Positions 44,095 to 53,563 of a DNA stretch of 64,000 bases are shown here, piece after piece (positions within the stretch are counted from its first letter, which is position 1; each line of letters begins with the position of its first letter). The DNA is taken from positions 100,606-164,605 of the forward strand of contig NZ_JBMSDZ010000008.1 in the NCBI RefSeq assembly GCF_049445995.1, written 5' to 3'. A model generated the notes under the pieces. It was not told the origin of the DNA and did no database searches. It worked only from the letters and a program-made list of their open reading frames with translations. A program made the translations under genes and the position numbers. Origin of the DNA: Dyella_A sp049445995 (lineage in GTDB: Bacteria; Pseudomonadota; Gammaproteobacteria; Xanthomonadales; Rhodanobacteraceae).

Positions 44095-45963
44095 ATGACC
44101 GCTTCGCGCCCCAACGGCTTCTGGGCCTTTCTCCGCGTCCTCGGGCGCGGGCTCAACGTGCTGCGGCTGGTGATCATCAACGCGGTGTTCTTCGGCCTGC
44201 TGCTCATCGTGCTGCTGGCGGTGGTCGGCGTATTCGCCGGGCGCCACGCGGGGCTGGGGCTGCAGCCCGACTCGGTGCTGGTGATCAAGCCGGAAGGGCG
44301 GCTGGTGGAGCAGTACAGCATCGCGCCGCTGCAGCGCGCGCTGTCGGGCCTGTCCGGCAACGAGCCGAAGGAAGTGCAGGTGCGCGACCTGGTGCGCGCG
44401 ATCGACGCGGCCGCCACCGACAAGCACATCACCCGCATCCTGCTGCTGCCCGACCACTTGCAGGCCGGCGGCTTCGCCGCACTGCGCGAGGTGGGCGCCG
44501 CACTGGACCGCTTCCGCGCCGCCGGCAAGCCGGTGATCGCCTGGGGCGTGAACTACGATCAGGGCCAGTACTACCTCGCCTCCCACGCCGACCGCCTGCT
44601 GGTCGATCCGCAGGGCGGCGTGATGATCACCGGGCTGGCCAACTACCGGCTGTTCTACAAGGACCTGCTGGACAGGCTCGGCGTGCAGGTACACCTGTTC
44701 CGCGTGGGCCAGTTCAAGAGCGCGGCCGAGCCGTACATCCTCGATCACGCCTCGCCCGAATCGAAGGTGGCCGACAGCTACTGGATGGGCGGCCTGTGGG
44801 ACAACTACCTGGCCAGCGTGGCCAAGCGCCGCAAGCTGGATCCGGCCACCCTGCGCAACGACATCGACCAGCTGCCGGACAACATCGGCAAAACCCACGG
44901 CAACCTCGCCCAGCTCTCGCTGGACGAGCATCTGGTCGACGGGCTCGCCACCGAGGCCGATGTCGAAACGATGATGCGTCGCGAAGGCGTGCCGGCCGGC
45001 AAGCAGGGGCGCGGCTTCCGCGCCGTCAACCTGGCCGCTTATGTGGCGCAGCTGCCGGACGATACCGACGCGCTGTTCAAGCCCGGCGTGGCGGTGGTGG
45101 TGGCCGAGGGCGAGATCGCCGGCGGCAAGCAGCCGCAGGGCGAGATCGGTGGCGAATCCACCGCCGCACTGATCCGCGCCGCGCGCGAGGACAAGAAGAC
45201 CAAGGCGCTGGTGCTCAGGGTGAACTCGCCCGGTGGCGAGGTGTATGCCGCCGAGCAGATCCGTCGCGAAGTGGAGCTGACCCGCAAGGCCGGTATTCCG
45301 GTGATCGTCTCTATGGGCGACGTGGCGGCCAGCGGCGGCTACTGGATCTCGATGAACGCCGATCGCATCTTCGCCGAGCCGAACACCATCACCGGCTCGA
45401 TCGGCATCTTCGGCATGTACTACTCGATCCCGGACACGCTGGCCAAGCTCGGCGTGCGGAGCGACGGCGTGGCCACCGGCCCGATGGCCGGCGCGTTCGA
45501 CATCACCCGGCCGCTCGATCCGCGCGTGGGGCAGGTGATCCAGGCGATCATCGACAAGGGCTATCGCGACTTCGTCGGCGGCGTGGCCAAGGCGCGCGGC
45601 AGGGACTACGACGCGATCGACGCGATCGCCCAGGGCCGCGTGTGGACCGGCCAGCAGGCGCTGGATCGCGGCCTGGTCGATCAGCTAGGCGGGCTCGACA
45701 GCGCCATCGCCTACGCTGCGCAGCAGGCGAAGCTGGCCAAGGGTTACCCGGTGCGCTACGTGGAGCAGCCGCTGGGCGGCTTCGAGCAGTTCCTGGTGGG
45801 CCTCAACCAGAGCGCCATGGCGCGTATCGCGCAGAGCTACGGCCTGCACCTGCCCAGCTGGATGGCCGAGCTGCCGCGCGCGATGCCGGAGCTGCAACTG
45901 CTGCGCAATGCCCGCGCCGGTCGTCCCAACGTCTACGCCTACTGCTTCTGCGCGCCGCGCTGA
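44095..45963 (+). CDS. sppA: Signal peptide peptidase A, 67-kDa form
   Basis: Inner-membrane Ser/Lys protease that degrades cleaved signal peptides. The 622-aa protein is the long tandem form as in E. coli: one N-terminal membrane anchor (residues about 25-48), an N-terminal half with the catalytic Lys208 in GQFKSAAEPY, and a C-terminal half with the nucleophile Ser413 in GDVAASGGYW. It starts 27 bases after the MATE gene on the same strand. Confidence 0.95.
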   Translation: MTASRPNGFWAFLRVLGRGLNVLRLVIINAVFFGLLLIVLLAVVGVFAGRHAGLGLQPDSVLVIKPEGRLVEQYSIAPLQRALSGLSGNEPKEVQVRDLVRAIDAAATDKHITRILLLPDHLQAGGFAALREVGAALDRFRAAGKPVIAWGVNYDQGQYYLASHADRLLVDPQGGVMITGLANYRLFYKDLLDRLGVQVHLFRVGQFKSAAEPYILDHASPESKVADSYWMGGLWDNYLASVAKRRKLDPATLRNDIDQLPDNIGKTHGNLAQLSLDEHLVDGLATEADVETMMRREGVPAGKQGRGFRAVNLAAYVAQLPDDTDALFKPGVAVVVAEGEIAGGKQPQGEIGGESTAALIRAAREDKKTKALVLRVNSPGGEVYAAEQIRREVELTRKAGIPVIVSMGDVAASGGYWISMNADRIFAEPNTITGSIGIFGMYYSIPDTLAKLGVRSDGVATGPMAGAFDITRPLDPRVGQVIQAIIDKGYRDFVGGVAKARGRDYDAIDAIAQGRVWTGQQALDRGLVDQLGGLDSAIAYAAQQAKLAKGYPVRYVEQPLGGFEQFLVGLNQSAMARIAQSYGLHLPSWMAELPRAMPELQLLRNARAGRPNVYAYCFCAPR

Positions 45964-45981
45964 GCGCGCGGTCTCAGCCTC

Positions 45982-46140
45982 TCAGTCCGACGCCAGCGTG
46001 GCGCGGTACCACGCGCCGCGCTGCTCCACCGTCACCGGTGCGTCGAACGCGGGCCGTCCATCGCGCAGTACGGTCGCCCGGTCGATCTCCAGCAGCGCCT
46101 CGGCCCCGTCCGCCGACGGGGCGTCGGGCGGAGCGCTCAC
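45982..46140 (-). CDS. 52-aa protein coupled to a small lipoprotein
   Basis: GTG 46140 overlaps the stop of the upstream lipoprotein gene (GTGA), and the product (starting MSAPPDAPSADGAEA, ending GAWYRATLASD) is acidic and soluble. I do not recognise it. The coupled start is the main support. It ends 19 bases from the convergent sppA stop. Confidence 0.5.
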   Translation of the reverse strand: MSAPPDAPSADGAEALLEIDRATVLRDGRPAFDAPVTVEQRGAWYRATLASD

Positions 46141-46355
46141 TGCTCGGCGGCGTCCAGTTGCCTGCGCTGTTCGGCGGCCTGCTGGTCGACGGTCTTCTGC
46201 ACGTCCCTGGCACGCTGCTCGTCCTTTTTCATGTCGTCCCACGGGGTGGCCACGCGCGCCGACTTGGCGTCCGCTTGCGGAGTCGGTGGCTTGCCCGAGC
46301 AGCCGGCAAGCAGCACGGCGGCGGCGAGCAGGGAAAGCAGTGCGCGTGGCGACAT
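46137..46355 (-). CDS. Small lipoprotein, function unknown
   Basis: A 72-aa protein with a clear lipoprotein signal (LLAAAVLLAGCSG, LAGC lipobox at residues 16-19) and a short charged helical tail (DDMKKDEQRARDVQKTVDQQ...QLDAAEQ) likely to form a coiled coil. That shape recalls small envelope lipoproteins of the Lpp kind in size only. ATG 46355 has CGGAG upstream. It is coupled to the 52-aa gene that follows. Confidence 0.75.
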   Translation of the reverse strand: MSPRALLSLLAAAVLLAGCSGKPPTPQADAKSARVATPWDDMKKDEQRARDVQKTVDQQAAEQRRQLDAAEQ

Positions 46356-46456
46356 GGCGGAAGCTCCGGTACGGCGTGAGTCCAAGTGTCCCGCCGCGCG
46401 GCCCGCCGGAGCAAGGCGGCTGGCCCGCGCCGGTGCGGCCGTTCTAAGCTCGGCGC

Positions 46457-47239
46457 ATGAATACACGCATCGACGCATGGCAACTGCAGGGCCACACCGC
46501 GCTGGTGACCGGCGCCAGCAAGGGCATCGGCTACGCCACCGCGCGCGAGCTGGCCGGGTTGGGCGCCGACCTGCTACTGGTGGCACGTGACGAGGATCAC
46601 CTCGAGCAGGTGCGCACCGAACTGGCCGACGATTTTCCCGGCACCGAGGTGCTGGCCTTTGGCGCCGATCTCGTCGAGCCGGAGGAGCGGCTGGCGGTGT
46701 TCGACTGGATCGCGGATCTCGGCGCGCCGCTCTCGCTGCTGGTCAACAACGCCGGCGGCAACCAGCCGATGGCCACGCTCGACTACGCCGAAGACGACTA
46801 CCGCGCGATCTTCGAGCAGAACCTGTTTTCCGCGTTCGAGCTGTGCCGGCTGGCGCATCCGCAGCTTGCGCAGCACGCGAACGCGGCGATCGTGAACGTC
46901 GGCTCGGTGTCCGGCATCACCCACGTGCGCACCGGGTCGCCGTACGGCATGAGCAAGGCGGCGCTGCACCAGCTCACCCGCAACCTGGCGGCCGAGTGGG
47001 CGGTGGACGGCATCCGCGTGAACGCGGTGGCGCCGTGGTACATCCGCACGCAGCGCACCGACGGCGCGCTGGCCGATCCGGATTATCTGGACGAGGTGCT
47101 CGACCGCACGCCGCTGCGGCGGATCGGCGAGCCGGAGGAAGTGGCCGCGGCGATCGCGTTCCTGTGTCTGCCCGCCGCCAGCTACATCACCGGCCAGGTG
47201 CTGGCGGTGGACGGCGGCTTCATCGGCTACGGATTCTGA
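46457..47239 (+). CDS. SDR oxidoreductase, tropinone-reductase-like
   Basis: A 260-aa classical short-chain dehydrogenase: TGASKGIG (cofactor turn, residues 19-26), NNAGG, catalytic Ser in VGSVSG, YGMSKAA (Tyr-x3-Lys) and a C-terminal VDGGF. RDEDHLEQV after strand 2 suggests NADP(H). Resemblance to plant tropinone reductases is common for such bacterial enzymes and does not fix the substrate. Confidence 0.85.
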   Translation: MNTRIDAWQLQGHTALVTGASKGIGYATARELAGLGADLLLVARDEDHLEQVRTELADDFPGTEVLAFGADLVEPEERLAVFDWIADLGAPLSLLVNNAGGNQPMATLDYAEDDYRAIFEQNLFSAFELCRLAHPQLAQHANAAIVNVGSVSGITHVRTGSPYGMSKAALHQLTRNLAAEWAVDGIRVNAVAPWYIRTQRTDGALADPDYLDEVLDRTPLRRIGEPEEVAAAIAFLCLPAASYITGQVLAVDGGFIGYGF

Positions 47240-47249
47240 GCGGCGCGGG

Positions 47250-47410
47250 TTGTCCACAACGTCTGTGGACAGCTTGCGCACAAGTCTGTGGAGCGATGCG
47301 GCCAGCCCGCATGGCACAAGAGTTTTCACCGGTTTGATGCCGGCCTGGCCAGGCTTCCGTGGAGTTATCCAGCGCAACTGGGGATGGCCTGTGGACAAGC
47401 CTGTGGGCGA
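47250..47410. promoter_or_regulatory. Cluster of DnaA-box-like 9-mers
   Basis: Within 161 bases of the 233-bp gap between convergent genes lie TTGTCCACA (47250), TGTGGACAG (47264), TGTGGAGCG (47287), TTATCCAGC (47365), TGTGGACAA (47390) and TGTGGGCGA (47402). Two of these (47250, 47390) differ from the DnaA consensus at one base; none is perfect. The gap has no gene. Confidence 0.45.
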
Positions 47411-47472
47411 TCGCCCCAAGTGGCCGCCGCGCGGTCACTTGCATCACATTGCGCAGGTTTTGCGCAGCGCAC

Positions 47473-48123
47473 TCAGCGGCCGCAGTGGATGAGCTGCGCC
47501 TGCAGCTCGGTCTCGCGCTGTTCGAACGGTGCCCGCTCGCTCTTGAACGCCTGCCTGAGCTTGTGCTCGTTGGCGTCGTACTCGTCCTGCAGCGCTGCGC
47601 AGGTTTCCTGCGGGCCGAGCTGGCGGCAGACGTCCTGCACCCATACATAATTGTTGGCGACCAGCCCGCTGGTCACCTTGCCGCGGTTGAGCTCGGGCGC
47701 CGAAGCGCCGCCGCCGCCGGGGCCGTACACCGAGGCGAGCGGCGCCTGCACTGCGCCGAGCACGCCGAACGGTGCCTGATAAGGCTGCGGATCGCCGTTG
47801 CGGCTGAGGTAGATCTTGCCGTCGGTGGCGCGCTGGCAGCTGTACAGCACGGGCAGGGGTGCGCTGGGAACGTGCAGTTGCACGGGCGCGGGCGGAGCGG
47901 CCTCCGTGGCGTCCGGCGCCGCCTCCCGTGGTTGAGGTGTCGGCGGCGCGGGCTGCGTATCCACGAGGTGGATCGCCTGCTGTTGCCGGGTGCGCGGACA
48001 GGGCGCGTCCTGATAGGTCACGGCGCCGCCCGCGCCGGTGCACTTGTAGACGGTACTCGCCGCCGCCGGCGTGATGACGGCAAGCAGCAGGCTACCGGAG
48101 AGCAGGGAGCGCAGCGCGGTCAT
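47473..48123 (-). CDS. DUF4124-containing exported protein
   Basis: A 216-aa protein with a signal peptide (SLLLAVITPAAAST) followed at once by the DUF4124 motif VYKCTGAGGAVTYQDAPCP, in which a Cys pair and aromatic residues define the family. A Pro/Ala-rich linker joins it to a second, Cys-containing domain (VLYSCQRATDGKIYLSRNGD...). DUF4124 proteins are periplasmic and of unknown function. It lies 33 bases after the DegV gene on the same strand. Confidence 0.82.
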   Translation of the reverse strand: MTALRSLLSGSLLLAVITPAAASTVYKCTGAGGAVTYQDAPCPRTRQQQAIHLVDTQPAPPTPQPREAAPDATEAAPPAPVQLHVPSAPLPVLYSCQRATDGKIYLSRNGDPQPYQAPFGVLGAVQAPLASVYGPGGGGASAPELNRGKVTSGLVANNYVWVQDVCRQLGPQETCAALQDEYDANEHKLRQAFKSERAPFEQRETELQAQLIHCGR

Positions 48124-48156
48124 GGACGTATCCCGTGAGGACCGGCCGATGATCGC

Positions 48157-49101
48157 TCAGAACTCGGCCACGTGCTCTTCCGCGGCAAAGCCCACGGTGA
48201 GCGCGCCCTCGCCCACGTTGACCATGCCGGTGATGCTCATCGGCGCCAGCATCAGCTCGACCTTGCATTCGTCGCAGGCGGCCTTGAGCGTGTCGTAACC
48301 GGGCAGCTCCGGCACGTCGGCCAGGTCGCCGCCATAGCTCAGGCACACCGCCGGCACCAGCAGGCCGGCGTGCACGCGCTTGATCACGTAGTCGAACAGC
48401 ACTTCCACGCCGTGCTCGAAGCCCCGCACCTTGCCGACCGGGCCGGTCTCGCCGCGGTAGGCGCGCAGCATCGGCTTGATGTCCAGCGCCGAGCCCATCA
48501 TCACGCTGAACAGGCCCACGCTGCGATCGCCCTTGGTCTTGGCGCGGGCGCGCAGGTAGTAGAGGTCGCGCGGCAGCATGTAGCCGTAGGAATTGTTGGC
48601 GATGTAGGTGAGCCGCTCGCGGATCGCCGCCGGCGTCTGGCCGGCCTTGAACAGGCGGGTGGCCTCCACGATGGCCGGCGCCGCGCCAGCGAACACCGAG
48701 CGCGTGTCGATCACCCGCATCAGGAACGGGCCCGGCATCGTGGTCTGGTCGCGCACCGCACGATAGTGCTTGAGTACCGCGAAGCTGGCCTTGATCACGT
48801 GGTCGTTGATCGGGCTGCGCGTGGCGGTGATGGTCAGGCAGAACACGCAGTCCTTCTCCAGCACCAGTTTTTCCAGGAACAGCTTCTGCACGTCCTCCAC
48901 CGAGCACGGCTCGGTGGAGGCGGAATGGCTGCGGCTGCCCATCTTCAGGTCGAGGAAGCGCTGGATCTCCGTCGGGTTTCGGTCGTCCTTGAACACGTCC
49001 TTGTCGATGTGCACGGCGATCGGCATCACCGCGATGTCGTGCTCCTCGATGAACGCCTGCGGCAGGTCGCAGGAAGCATCAATGGCCAGGCCCATGCGCA
49101 T
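48157..49101 (-). CDS. DegV-family fatty-acid-binding protein
   Basis: A 314-aa protein with the DegV fold: N-terminal AIDASCDLP, a fatty-acid pocket around SASTEPCSVEDV, and the conserved VIDTRSVFAGAAPAIVEA. DegV/FakB proteins hold fatty acids for kinases in Gram-positives. The role in a gammaproteobacterium is not established and no FakA-like kinase is nearby. ATG 49101 or the ATG two codons later may be the start. Confidence 0.85.
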   Translation of the reverse strand: MRMGLAIDASCDLPQAFIEEHDIAVMPIAVHIDKDVFKDDRNPTEIQRFLDLKMGSRSHSASTEPCSVEDVQKLFLEKLVLEKDCVFCLTITATRSPINDHVIKASFAVLKHYRAVRDQTTMPGPFLMRVIDTRSVFAGAAPAIVEATRLFKAGQTPAAIRERLTYIANNSYGYMLPRDLYYLRARAKTKGDRSVGLFSVMMGSALDIKPMLRAYRGETGPVGKVRGFEHGVEVLFDYVIKRVHAGLLVPAVCLSYGGDLADVPELPGYDTLKAACDECKVELMLAPMSITGMVNVGEGALTVGFAAEEHVAEF

Positions 49102-49287
49102 AACATGTCACCCCTCTGGAAGGCGCGCCGAACATAACACGGGCCTCCACGCCGTGATCCACGCCGCAAAGCAGCATTTTGGCCAGGCCCTATGGGAGGC
49201 TACCGACCACCGCCGCGCGGACCTTGAGCCTGCGCGATGACGGCCGGCAGGACGCCAGCCGGCGTTGCTGGCGGCACCATGCCGCCC

Positions 49288-49453
49288 CTAGAGCGTGGGC
49301 CGTAGAAATCTTTGGGCTGCGATTGTGCTCTCATCCATAGGCTGTGCCTCTCATCGGGCTTGCATAGTGTGACTATGCGCACCCTCCGATAGACGCATCC
49401 TATGGCGATAGCCCAATCTCGCTATCCAAAGTTTCTACGGCCCACGCTCCTAG
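49288..49453. repeat. CTAG-ended palindromic element, copy F
   Basis: A 166-bp palindrome with the same ends as copy A: AGCGTGGGCCGTAGAAATC after CTAG, and TTTCTACGGCCCACGCTC before CTAG. The core is unrelated to that of A and instead has its own nested stems (GCATAG/CTATGC near the centre; CATAGG/CCTATG further out). It lies 86 bases upstream of the AMP nucleosidase. Confidence 0.83.
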
Positions 49454-49538
49454 AATGACGCACCGACTTTGGCATCGTGCCGGCGTGGCGTCGCCGGTAA
49501 TGCGGGGTGGAACCTTCCCGCCGACCCACAGAGGTCCC

Positions 49539-50324
49539 ATGAAAAGCAAGCAAGAGATCGTCTCCAACTGGCTGCCGCGTTACACCGGCACGCCACTGGA
49601 GCAGTTCGGCCAGCATGTCCTGCTGACCAATTTCGGCCACTACGTGGAGTTGTTCGCACAGTGGCACGGCGTGGAGGTGCAGGGCCGCGACCGCCCCATG
49701 CCCAACGCCACCGCCGACGGCATCACCCTGATCAACTTCGGCATGGGCAGCCCCAACGCGGCCACCATGATGGACCTGCTCAGCGCCATCGAGCCCAAGG
49801 CCGCGCTGTTCCTGGGCAAGTGCGGGGGGCTGAAGAAGAAGAACCAGATCGGCGACCTGGTGCTGCCGATCGCGGCGATCCGCGGCGAAGGCACCTCCAA
49901 CGACTACCTGCTGCCGGAGGTGCCGGCGCTGCCGGCGTTCCAGCTGCAGCGCGGCGTGTCGACGATGATCCGCGACCTCGGCTACGACTACTGGACCGGC
50001 ACGGTGTACACCACCAATCGCCGCGTGTGGGAGCACGACGAGGCGTTCAAGGATTACCTGCGCCGCACTCGCTGCATGGCGGTGGACATGGAGACCGCCA
50101 CCATCTTCGCGGCCGGCTTCGCCAACCGCATCCCGTGCGGCGCACTGCTGCTGGTGTCCGACCAGCCGATGATCCCGGAAGGCGTGAAGACCGAAGCCAG
50201 CGACCGCCAGGTCACCGGCCAGTTCGTCGAGCGCCACATCCGTATCGGCGTGGAAGCCCTCAAGCTGGTGCGCCGCCACGGCCGCAGCGTGAAGCACCTG
50301 CGCTTCGAGGAAGAGATCGAGTAG
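49539..50324 (+). CDS. amn: AMP nucleosidase, short form
   Basis: Hydrolyses AMP to adenine and ribose 5-phosphate. The 261-aa protein corresponds to the catalytic nucleoside-phosphorylase-fold half; E. coli Amn (484 aa) has an additional N-terminal regulatory domain that is absent here. Features are NFGMGSPNAATMMDLL, LFLGKCGGLKKKNQIGDLV, and VDMETATIFAAGF followed by LLLVSDQPM. ATG 49539 has GAGG upstream. Without the regulatory domain, allosteric control by ATP/phosphate is uncertain. Confidence 0.85.
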   Translation: MKSKQEIVSNWLPRYTGTPLEQFGQHVLLTNFGHYVELFAQWHGVEVQGRDRPMPNATADGITLINFGMGSPNAATMMDLLSAIEPKAALFLGKCGGLKKKNQIGDLVLPIAAIRGEGTSNDYLLPEVPALPAFQLQRGVSTMIRDLGYDYWTGTVYTTNRRVWEHDEAFKDYLRRTRCMAVDMETATIFAAGFANRIPCGALLLVSDQPMIPEGVKTEASDRQVTGQFVERHIRIGVEALKLVRRHGRSVKHLRFEEEIE

Positions 50325-50490
50325 GCCCGGTATTCAACCGGTCGATGCCGATGCCGTGCACCACCATAAGCTCTACGGTGTCTTGGCGGCCGAGGTATCC
50401 GCCAGCGGCGTCCTGTCACGGGTAGAACGTCGGGATGCTAGCGCAAGCAATTGATTTCAGAAGACATGCCTGGGCAGAATTCGAGAGCTG

Positions 50491-50519
50491 TTGACCAATT
50501 GTAAGAAAAACGTGATAAA
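50491..50519 (+). promoter_or_regulatory. Putative sigma-70 promoter of the second TonB receptor
   Basis: TTGACC (50491-50496), a 17-base AT-rich spacer and GATAAA (50514-50519) fit a housekeeping promoter 84 bases before the start codon. The region 50430-50600 is much richer in A and T than its surroundings. Confidence 0.5.
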
Positions 50520-50602
50520 GACGTGTGCCACAAACCATAAAAAGCGCTCGCTACGTCCAGGCACTTGATCGTTTTCAACGCAATTTTCCGGGAGGGTTTC
50601 AC

Positions 50603-53479
50603 ATGAATTCGGGTACCAAGAAACTGACCATATCAGTGCGTGCCGCGCTGTCCCTGAGTGCCGTGCTGGCCGCGGGCATCGCCGGCCCCGCGTTTGCCCA
50701 GGACGCGACGAAGAGCGCCTCGGCAGACCAGAAAAATCCCACCACGCTGGAGACCATCACGGTCACCGGCTCGCGCATTCGTCGCGTGGATCTGGAAACC
50801 GCCAACCCGGTGGTGACCATCGACCGTGCGCAGATCGAGCGCGCGGGTAAGCTCACCCTGGGTGACCTGGTGCAGCAGCTGCCGGAAATCGCCGGCGCCG
50901 CAACCAACCCGGCAGTGAACAACGGCGGCGGCGACGGCGCCTCCACGGTGTCCCTGCGCGGCCTCGGCTCACAGCGCACGCTGCTCCTGCTGGATGGCCA
51001 TCGCGTCGCCTATCAGGATCTGAACTCGATCCCGCTGGCGATGATCGAGCGGGTCGACGTGCTGAAGGACGGTGCCTCCGCGGTATATGGCTCCGATGCA
51101 ATCGGCGGCGTGGTCAACTTCATCACCCGCAAGAATTATCAGGGAGCGCAGATCAGCGTCGACTACGGCGTGTCCGGACATGGCGATGGCAAGCGCCGCG
51201 GTTTCTCGGCAGTCTTCGGCCAGACCAGCGACAAGGGCGGCATCACCGTCGGCGTGAACTACAACAAGCAGGATGCCGTCAGTGCCGGCAACCGCAAGTT
51301 CTCCAACCCGGCGCTGTACAACTACTTCGGCAGCATCTTCCCGCTGGGGTCGTCGTACATCCCCAACGGTCGCTTCGTGATTCCGCGCACGGTGGCCGCT
51401 GCCAGCGGGCTGAGCTGCGCCGGTACCGCCGCCAACGTCTCAGTGACCCGTATCGATGGCACCACCGGTGCCACGGGCAGTGACTTCCGCTGCTACAAGG
51501 GTTCGGGTGCCGGCAACGACACCTACAACTATGCTCCGTACAACATCGAGATGACCCCTGCCGAGCGCGGCGGCATCTTCACGACGGGCAACTACCAGCT
51601 TACAGACAGCGTGCAGGCCTACTTCACCGGCTTCACCCAGAAGACCCGCTCAAACTACCAGCTGGCCCCGCTGCCGCTGATCTTCGGTGCCGACTCCGGC
51701 GTGATTCTGTCCAAGAACAGCATCTACAACCCGTTCGGCGTGGACGTCTCCAGCGGTGGCTGGCGCGACGTGATCGGCGGCAACCGCATCGGTCAGTACC
51801 GCACCCAGGCCGACCAGATGAACCTCGGCCTCCGTGGCAACTTCGGCCAGTCCAGCTGGCAGTGGGATGCCGGCGTGGTGTGGGCGCGTACCACCCAGAA
51901 GGGCAGCTTCAGTGGTTACTACTCGAAATCGGCGCTGGCCGCTGCCGTGGGTCCGTCCTACATCGATGCCAACGGCAATCCGGCTTGCGGTACCGCCGCC
52001 AACCCGATCGCCAACTGCACACCGGTCAACCTGTTCGATCCGGCACAGTCGGTCTCGGTGCTCAACGGCCTGCGCGTGACCCCGAGCAGCCAGAGCTACG
52101 CTTCGGAGAAGACCGCCTACGCGACGGCGAACGGCGAGCTGTTCAACCTGCCGGCCGGCGCGGTCAGCGCCTCGATCGGTGCCGAGTACCGCAAGGACAC
52201 GTCCTCGCTGACCCCGGACTACGTCTCGCTGATCACCGATCCGAACCTCGGCAGCTGCCAGACCAGCCAGGACGCCTGCCGTTCGGCCCAGGCCGGTTCG
52301 GTCGACGTGAAGGAACTCTACGGCGAGCTGTTCGTGCCGGTGCTGGCCGACATGCCGTTCGTCAAGTCCCTCAACGTCACGCTCGGTTCGCGTTACTCGA
52401 AGTATTCGTCGGCCGGTTCGACCACCAACTCGCGCATGGGCATCGAGTACCGCCCGGTCGACGACCTGCTGGTCCGCGGCACGGTCGACGAGGTGTTCCG
52501 TGCGCCGACCATCGGAGACCTGTTCGGCGGCGTTACCCCCAGTGCCGACACCTACAAGGACCCCTGCTCGGGTACCGGCTACAGCGCCGGCAACCCGGCC
52601 TGCGCCGGCGCTTCGGCCGGTTTCGTGCAGGGCACCGCGCAGACCCGCGCGCTCTACGGCAGCAACAGCAGCCTGAAGCCGGAACAGGGAAAGTCGATCT
52701 CCTGGGGCGTGGTGTATGACCCGCACTATGTGCAGGGCCTGTCGGTGTCGGCCGACCTGTGGCGCATCTATCTGAACGACACGATCGGCTCGCTGGGTAC
52801 CCAGACGATCATCGACCAGTGCTACAACTTTAGCCGTTACTGCGGACTGCTGACCCGCAACCCGCAGACCGGTGATATCGAGACGGTCAACAACACCTCG
52901 CAGAACGTCGGTCGCGTTACGGTGTCGGGCCTGGACTTCGGCGTGAAGTACAAACTGCCGGAATTCAGCTTCGGCAACTTCATGCTGACACTGGATACGA
53001 CCTACCTGAAGAGCTACAACCGCGAGGCCATCGCTGGCGACATCAGCAGCCAGTACAACTACGCCGGCACCTATACCTCGTCGGCCACCGGCGGCGACGG
53101 CAACTACGCGCGCCTGCGTGGCATCGTCGGCCTGCTGTGGAACCTGGGTGACTTCGATGCGGCGATCCGTACCCGCTACGTGAGCGGCGTGCGTTTCGGC
53201 GACACCGTATCCACCCCGGCCGGCTACAACACGGTGGCCAAAGTGAGCGATCCGAACACCGGCGCGCAGAGCTTCCACGCCGGCGCATACGCGATGACCA
53301 ACATCCAGTTCGGCTACCAGTTCAAGCCCTGGAATGCGCGCATCGACGTGGGTGTGGACAATGCCTTCGACCGTCAGCCCCCGATGCTGTGGCAGTATGG
53401 CTTCAACGGCAACACCGACGAGCGTACGTATGACACCGTGGGTCGTTACTACTGGACCCGCCTGACGGTGAAGTTCTAA
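50603..53479 (+). CDS. TonB-dependent receptor, large
   Basis: A 958-aa outer-membrane transporter. It has a signal peptide ending near GPAFAQ, a probable TonB box region (LETITVTGSRI), a plug domain (QLPEIAGA...STVSLRGLGSQRTLLLLDGHRV, IPLAMIERVDVLKDGASAVYGSDAIGGVVNFIT) and a barrel ending YYWTRLTVKF with terminal Phe. GGGAGGG lies just before ATG 50603. It is of the class found in multiple copies in Xanthomonadales for carbohydrate or peptide uptake. A terminator follows, then a TPR-sulfotransferase gene on the same strand. Confidence 0.93.
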   Translation: MNSGTKKLTISVRAALSLSAVLAAGIAGPAFAQDATKSASADQKNPTTLETITVTGSRIRRVDLETANPVVTIDRAQIERAGKLTLGDLVQQLPEIAGAATNPAVNNGGGDGASTVSLRGLGSQRTLLLLDGHRVAYQDLNSIPLAMIERVDVLKDGASAVYGSDAIGGVVNFITRKNYQGAQISVDYGVSGHGDGKRRGFSAVFGQTSDKGGITVGVNYNKQDAVSAGNRKFSNPALYNYFGSIFPLGSSYIPNGRFVIPRTVAAASGLSCAGTAANVSVTRIDGTTGATGSDFRCYKGSGAGNDTYNYAPYNIEMTPAERGGIFTTGNYQLTDSVQAYFTGFTQKTRSNYQLAPLPLIFGADSGVILSKNSIYNPFGVDVSSGGWRDVIGGNRIGQYRTQADQMNLGLRGNFGQSSWQWDAGVVWARTTQKGSFSGYYSKSALAAAVGPSYIDANGNPACGTAANPIANCTPVNLFDPAQSVSVLNGLRVTPSSQSYASEKTAYATANGELFNLPAGAVSASIGAEYRKDTSSLTPDYVSLITDPNLGSCQTSQDACRSAQAGSVDVKELYGELFVPVLADMPFVKSLNVTLGSRYSKYSSAGSTTNSRMGIEYRPVDDLLVRGTVDEVFRAPTIGDLFGGVTPSADTYKDPCSGTGYSAGNPACAGASAGFVQGTAQTRALYGSNSSLKPEQGKSISWGVVYDPHYVQGLSVSADLWRIYLNDTIGSLGTQTIIDQCYNFSRYCGLLTRNPQTGDIETVNNTSQNVGRVTVSGLDFGVKYKLPEFSFGNFMLTLDTTYLKSYNREAIAGDISSQYNYAGTYTSSATGGDGNYARLRGIVGLLWNLGDFDAAIRTRYVSGVRFGDTVSTPAGYNTVAKVSDPNTGAQSFHAGAYAMTNIQFGYQFKPWNARIDVGVDNAFDRQPPMLWQYGFNGNTDERTYDTVGRYYWTRLTVKF

Positions 53480-53504
53480 GTTCGACAAGATGTAGGCACC
53501 ATGG

Positions 53505-53540
53505 CCGCGCGATGCCCTGCATTGCGCGGTTTTTTTTTTT
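53505..53540 (+). terminator. Strong Rho-independent terminator
   Basis: An 11-bp stem (CCGCGCGATGC / GCATTGCGCGG, one G-U pair) with a 3-base loop is followed by eleven T residues, 25 bases after the TonB receptor stop. It should end most transcripts before the sulfotransferase gene. Confidence 0.92.
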
Positions 53541-53563
53541 GGCGGGAACCAAGGTTTTTCCGA

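Noticed and set aside
49288..49453. CRISPR or tandem repeat array
   Set aside because: The repeated segments are inverted arms of a single palindrome, with no regular direct repeats and spacers.
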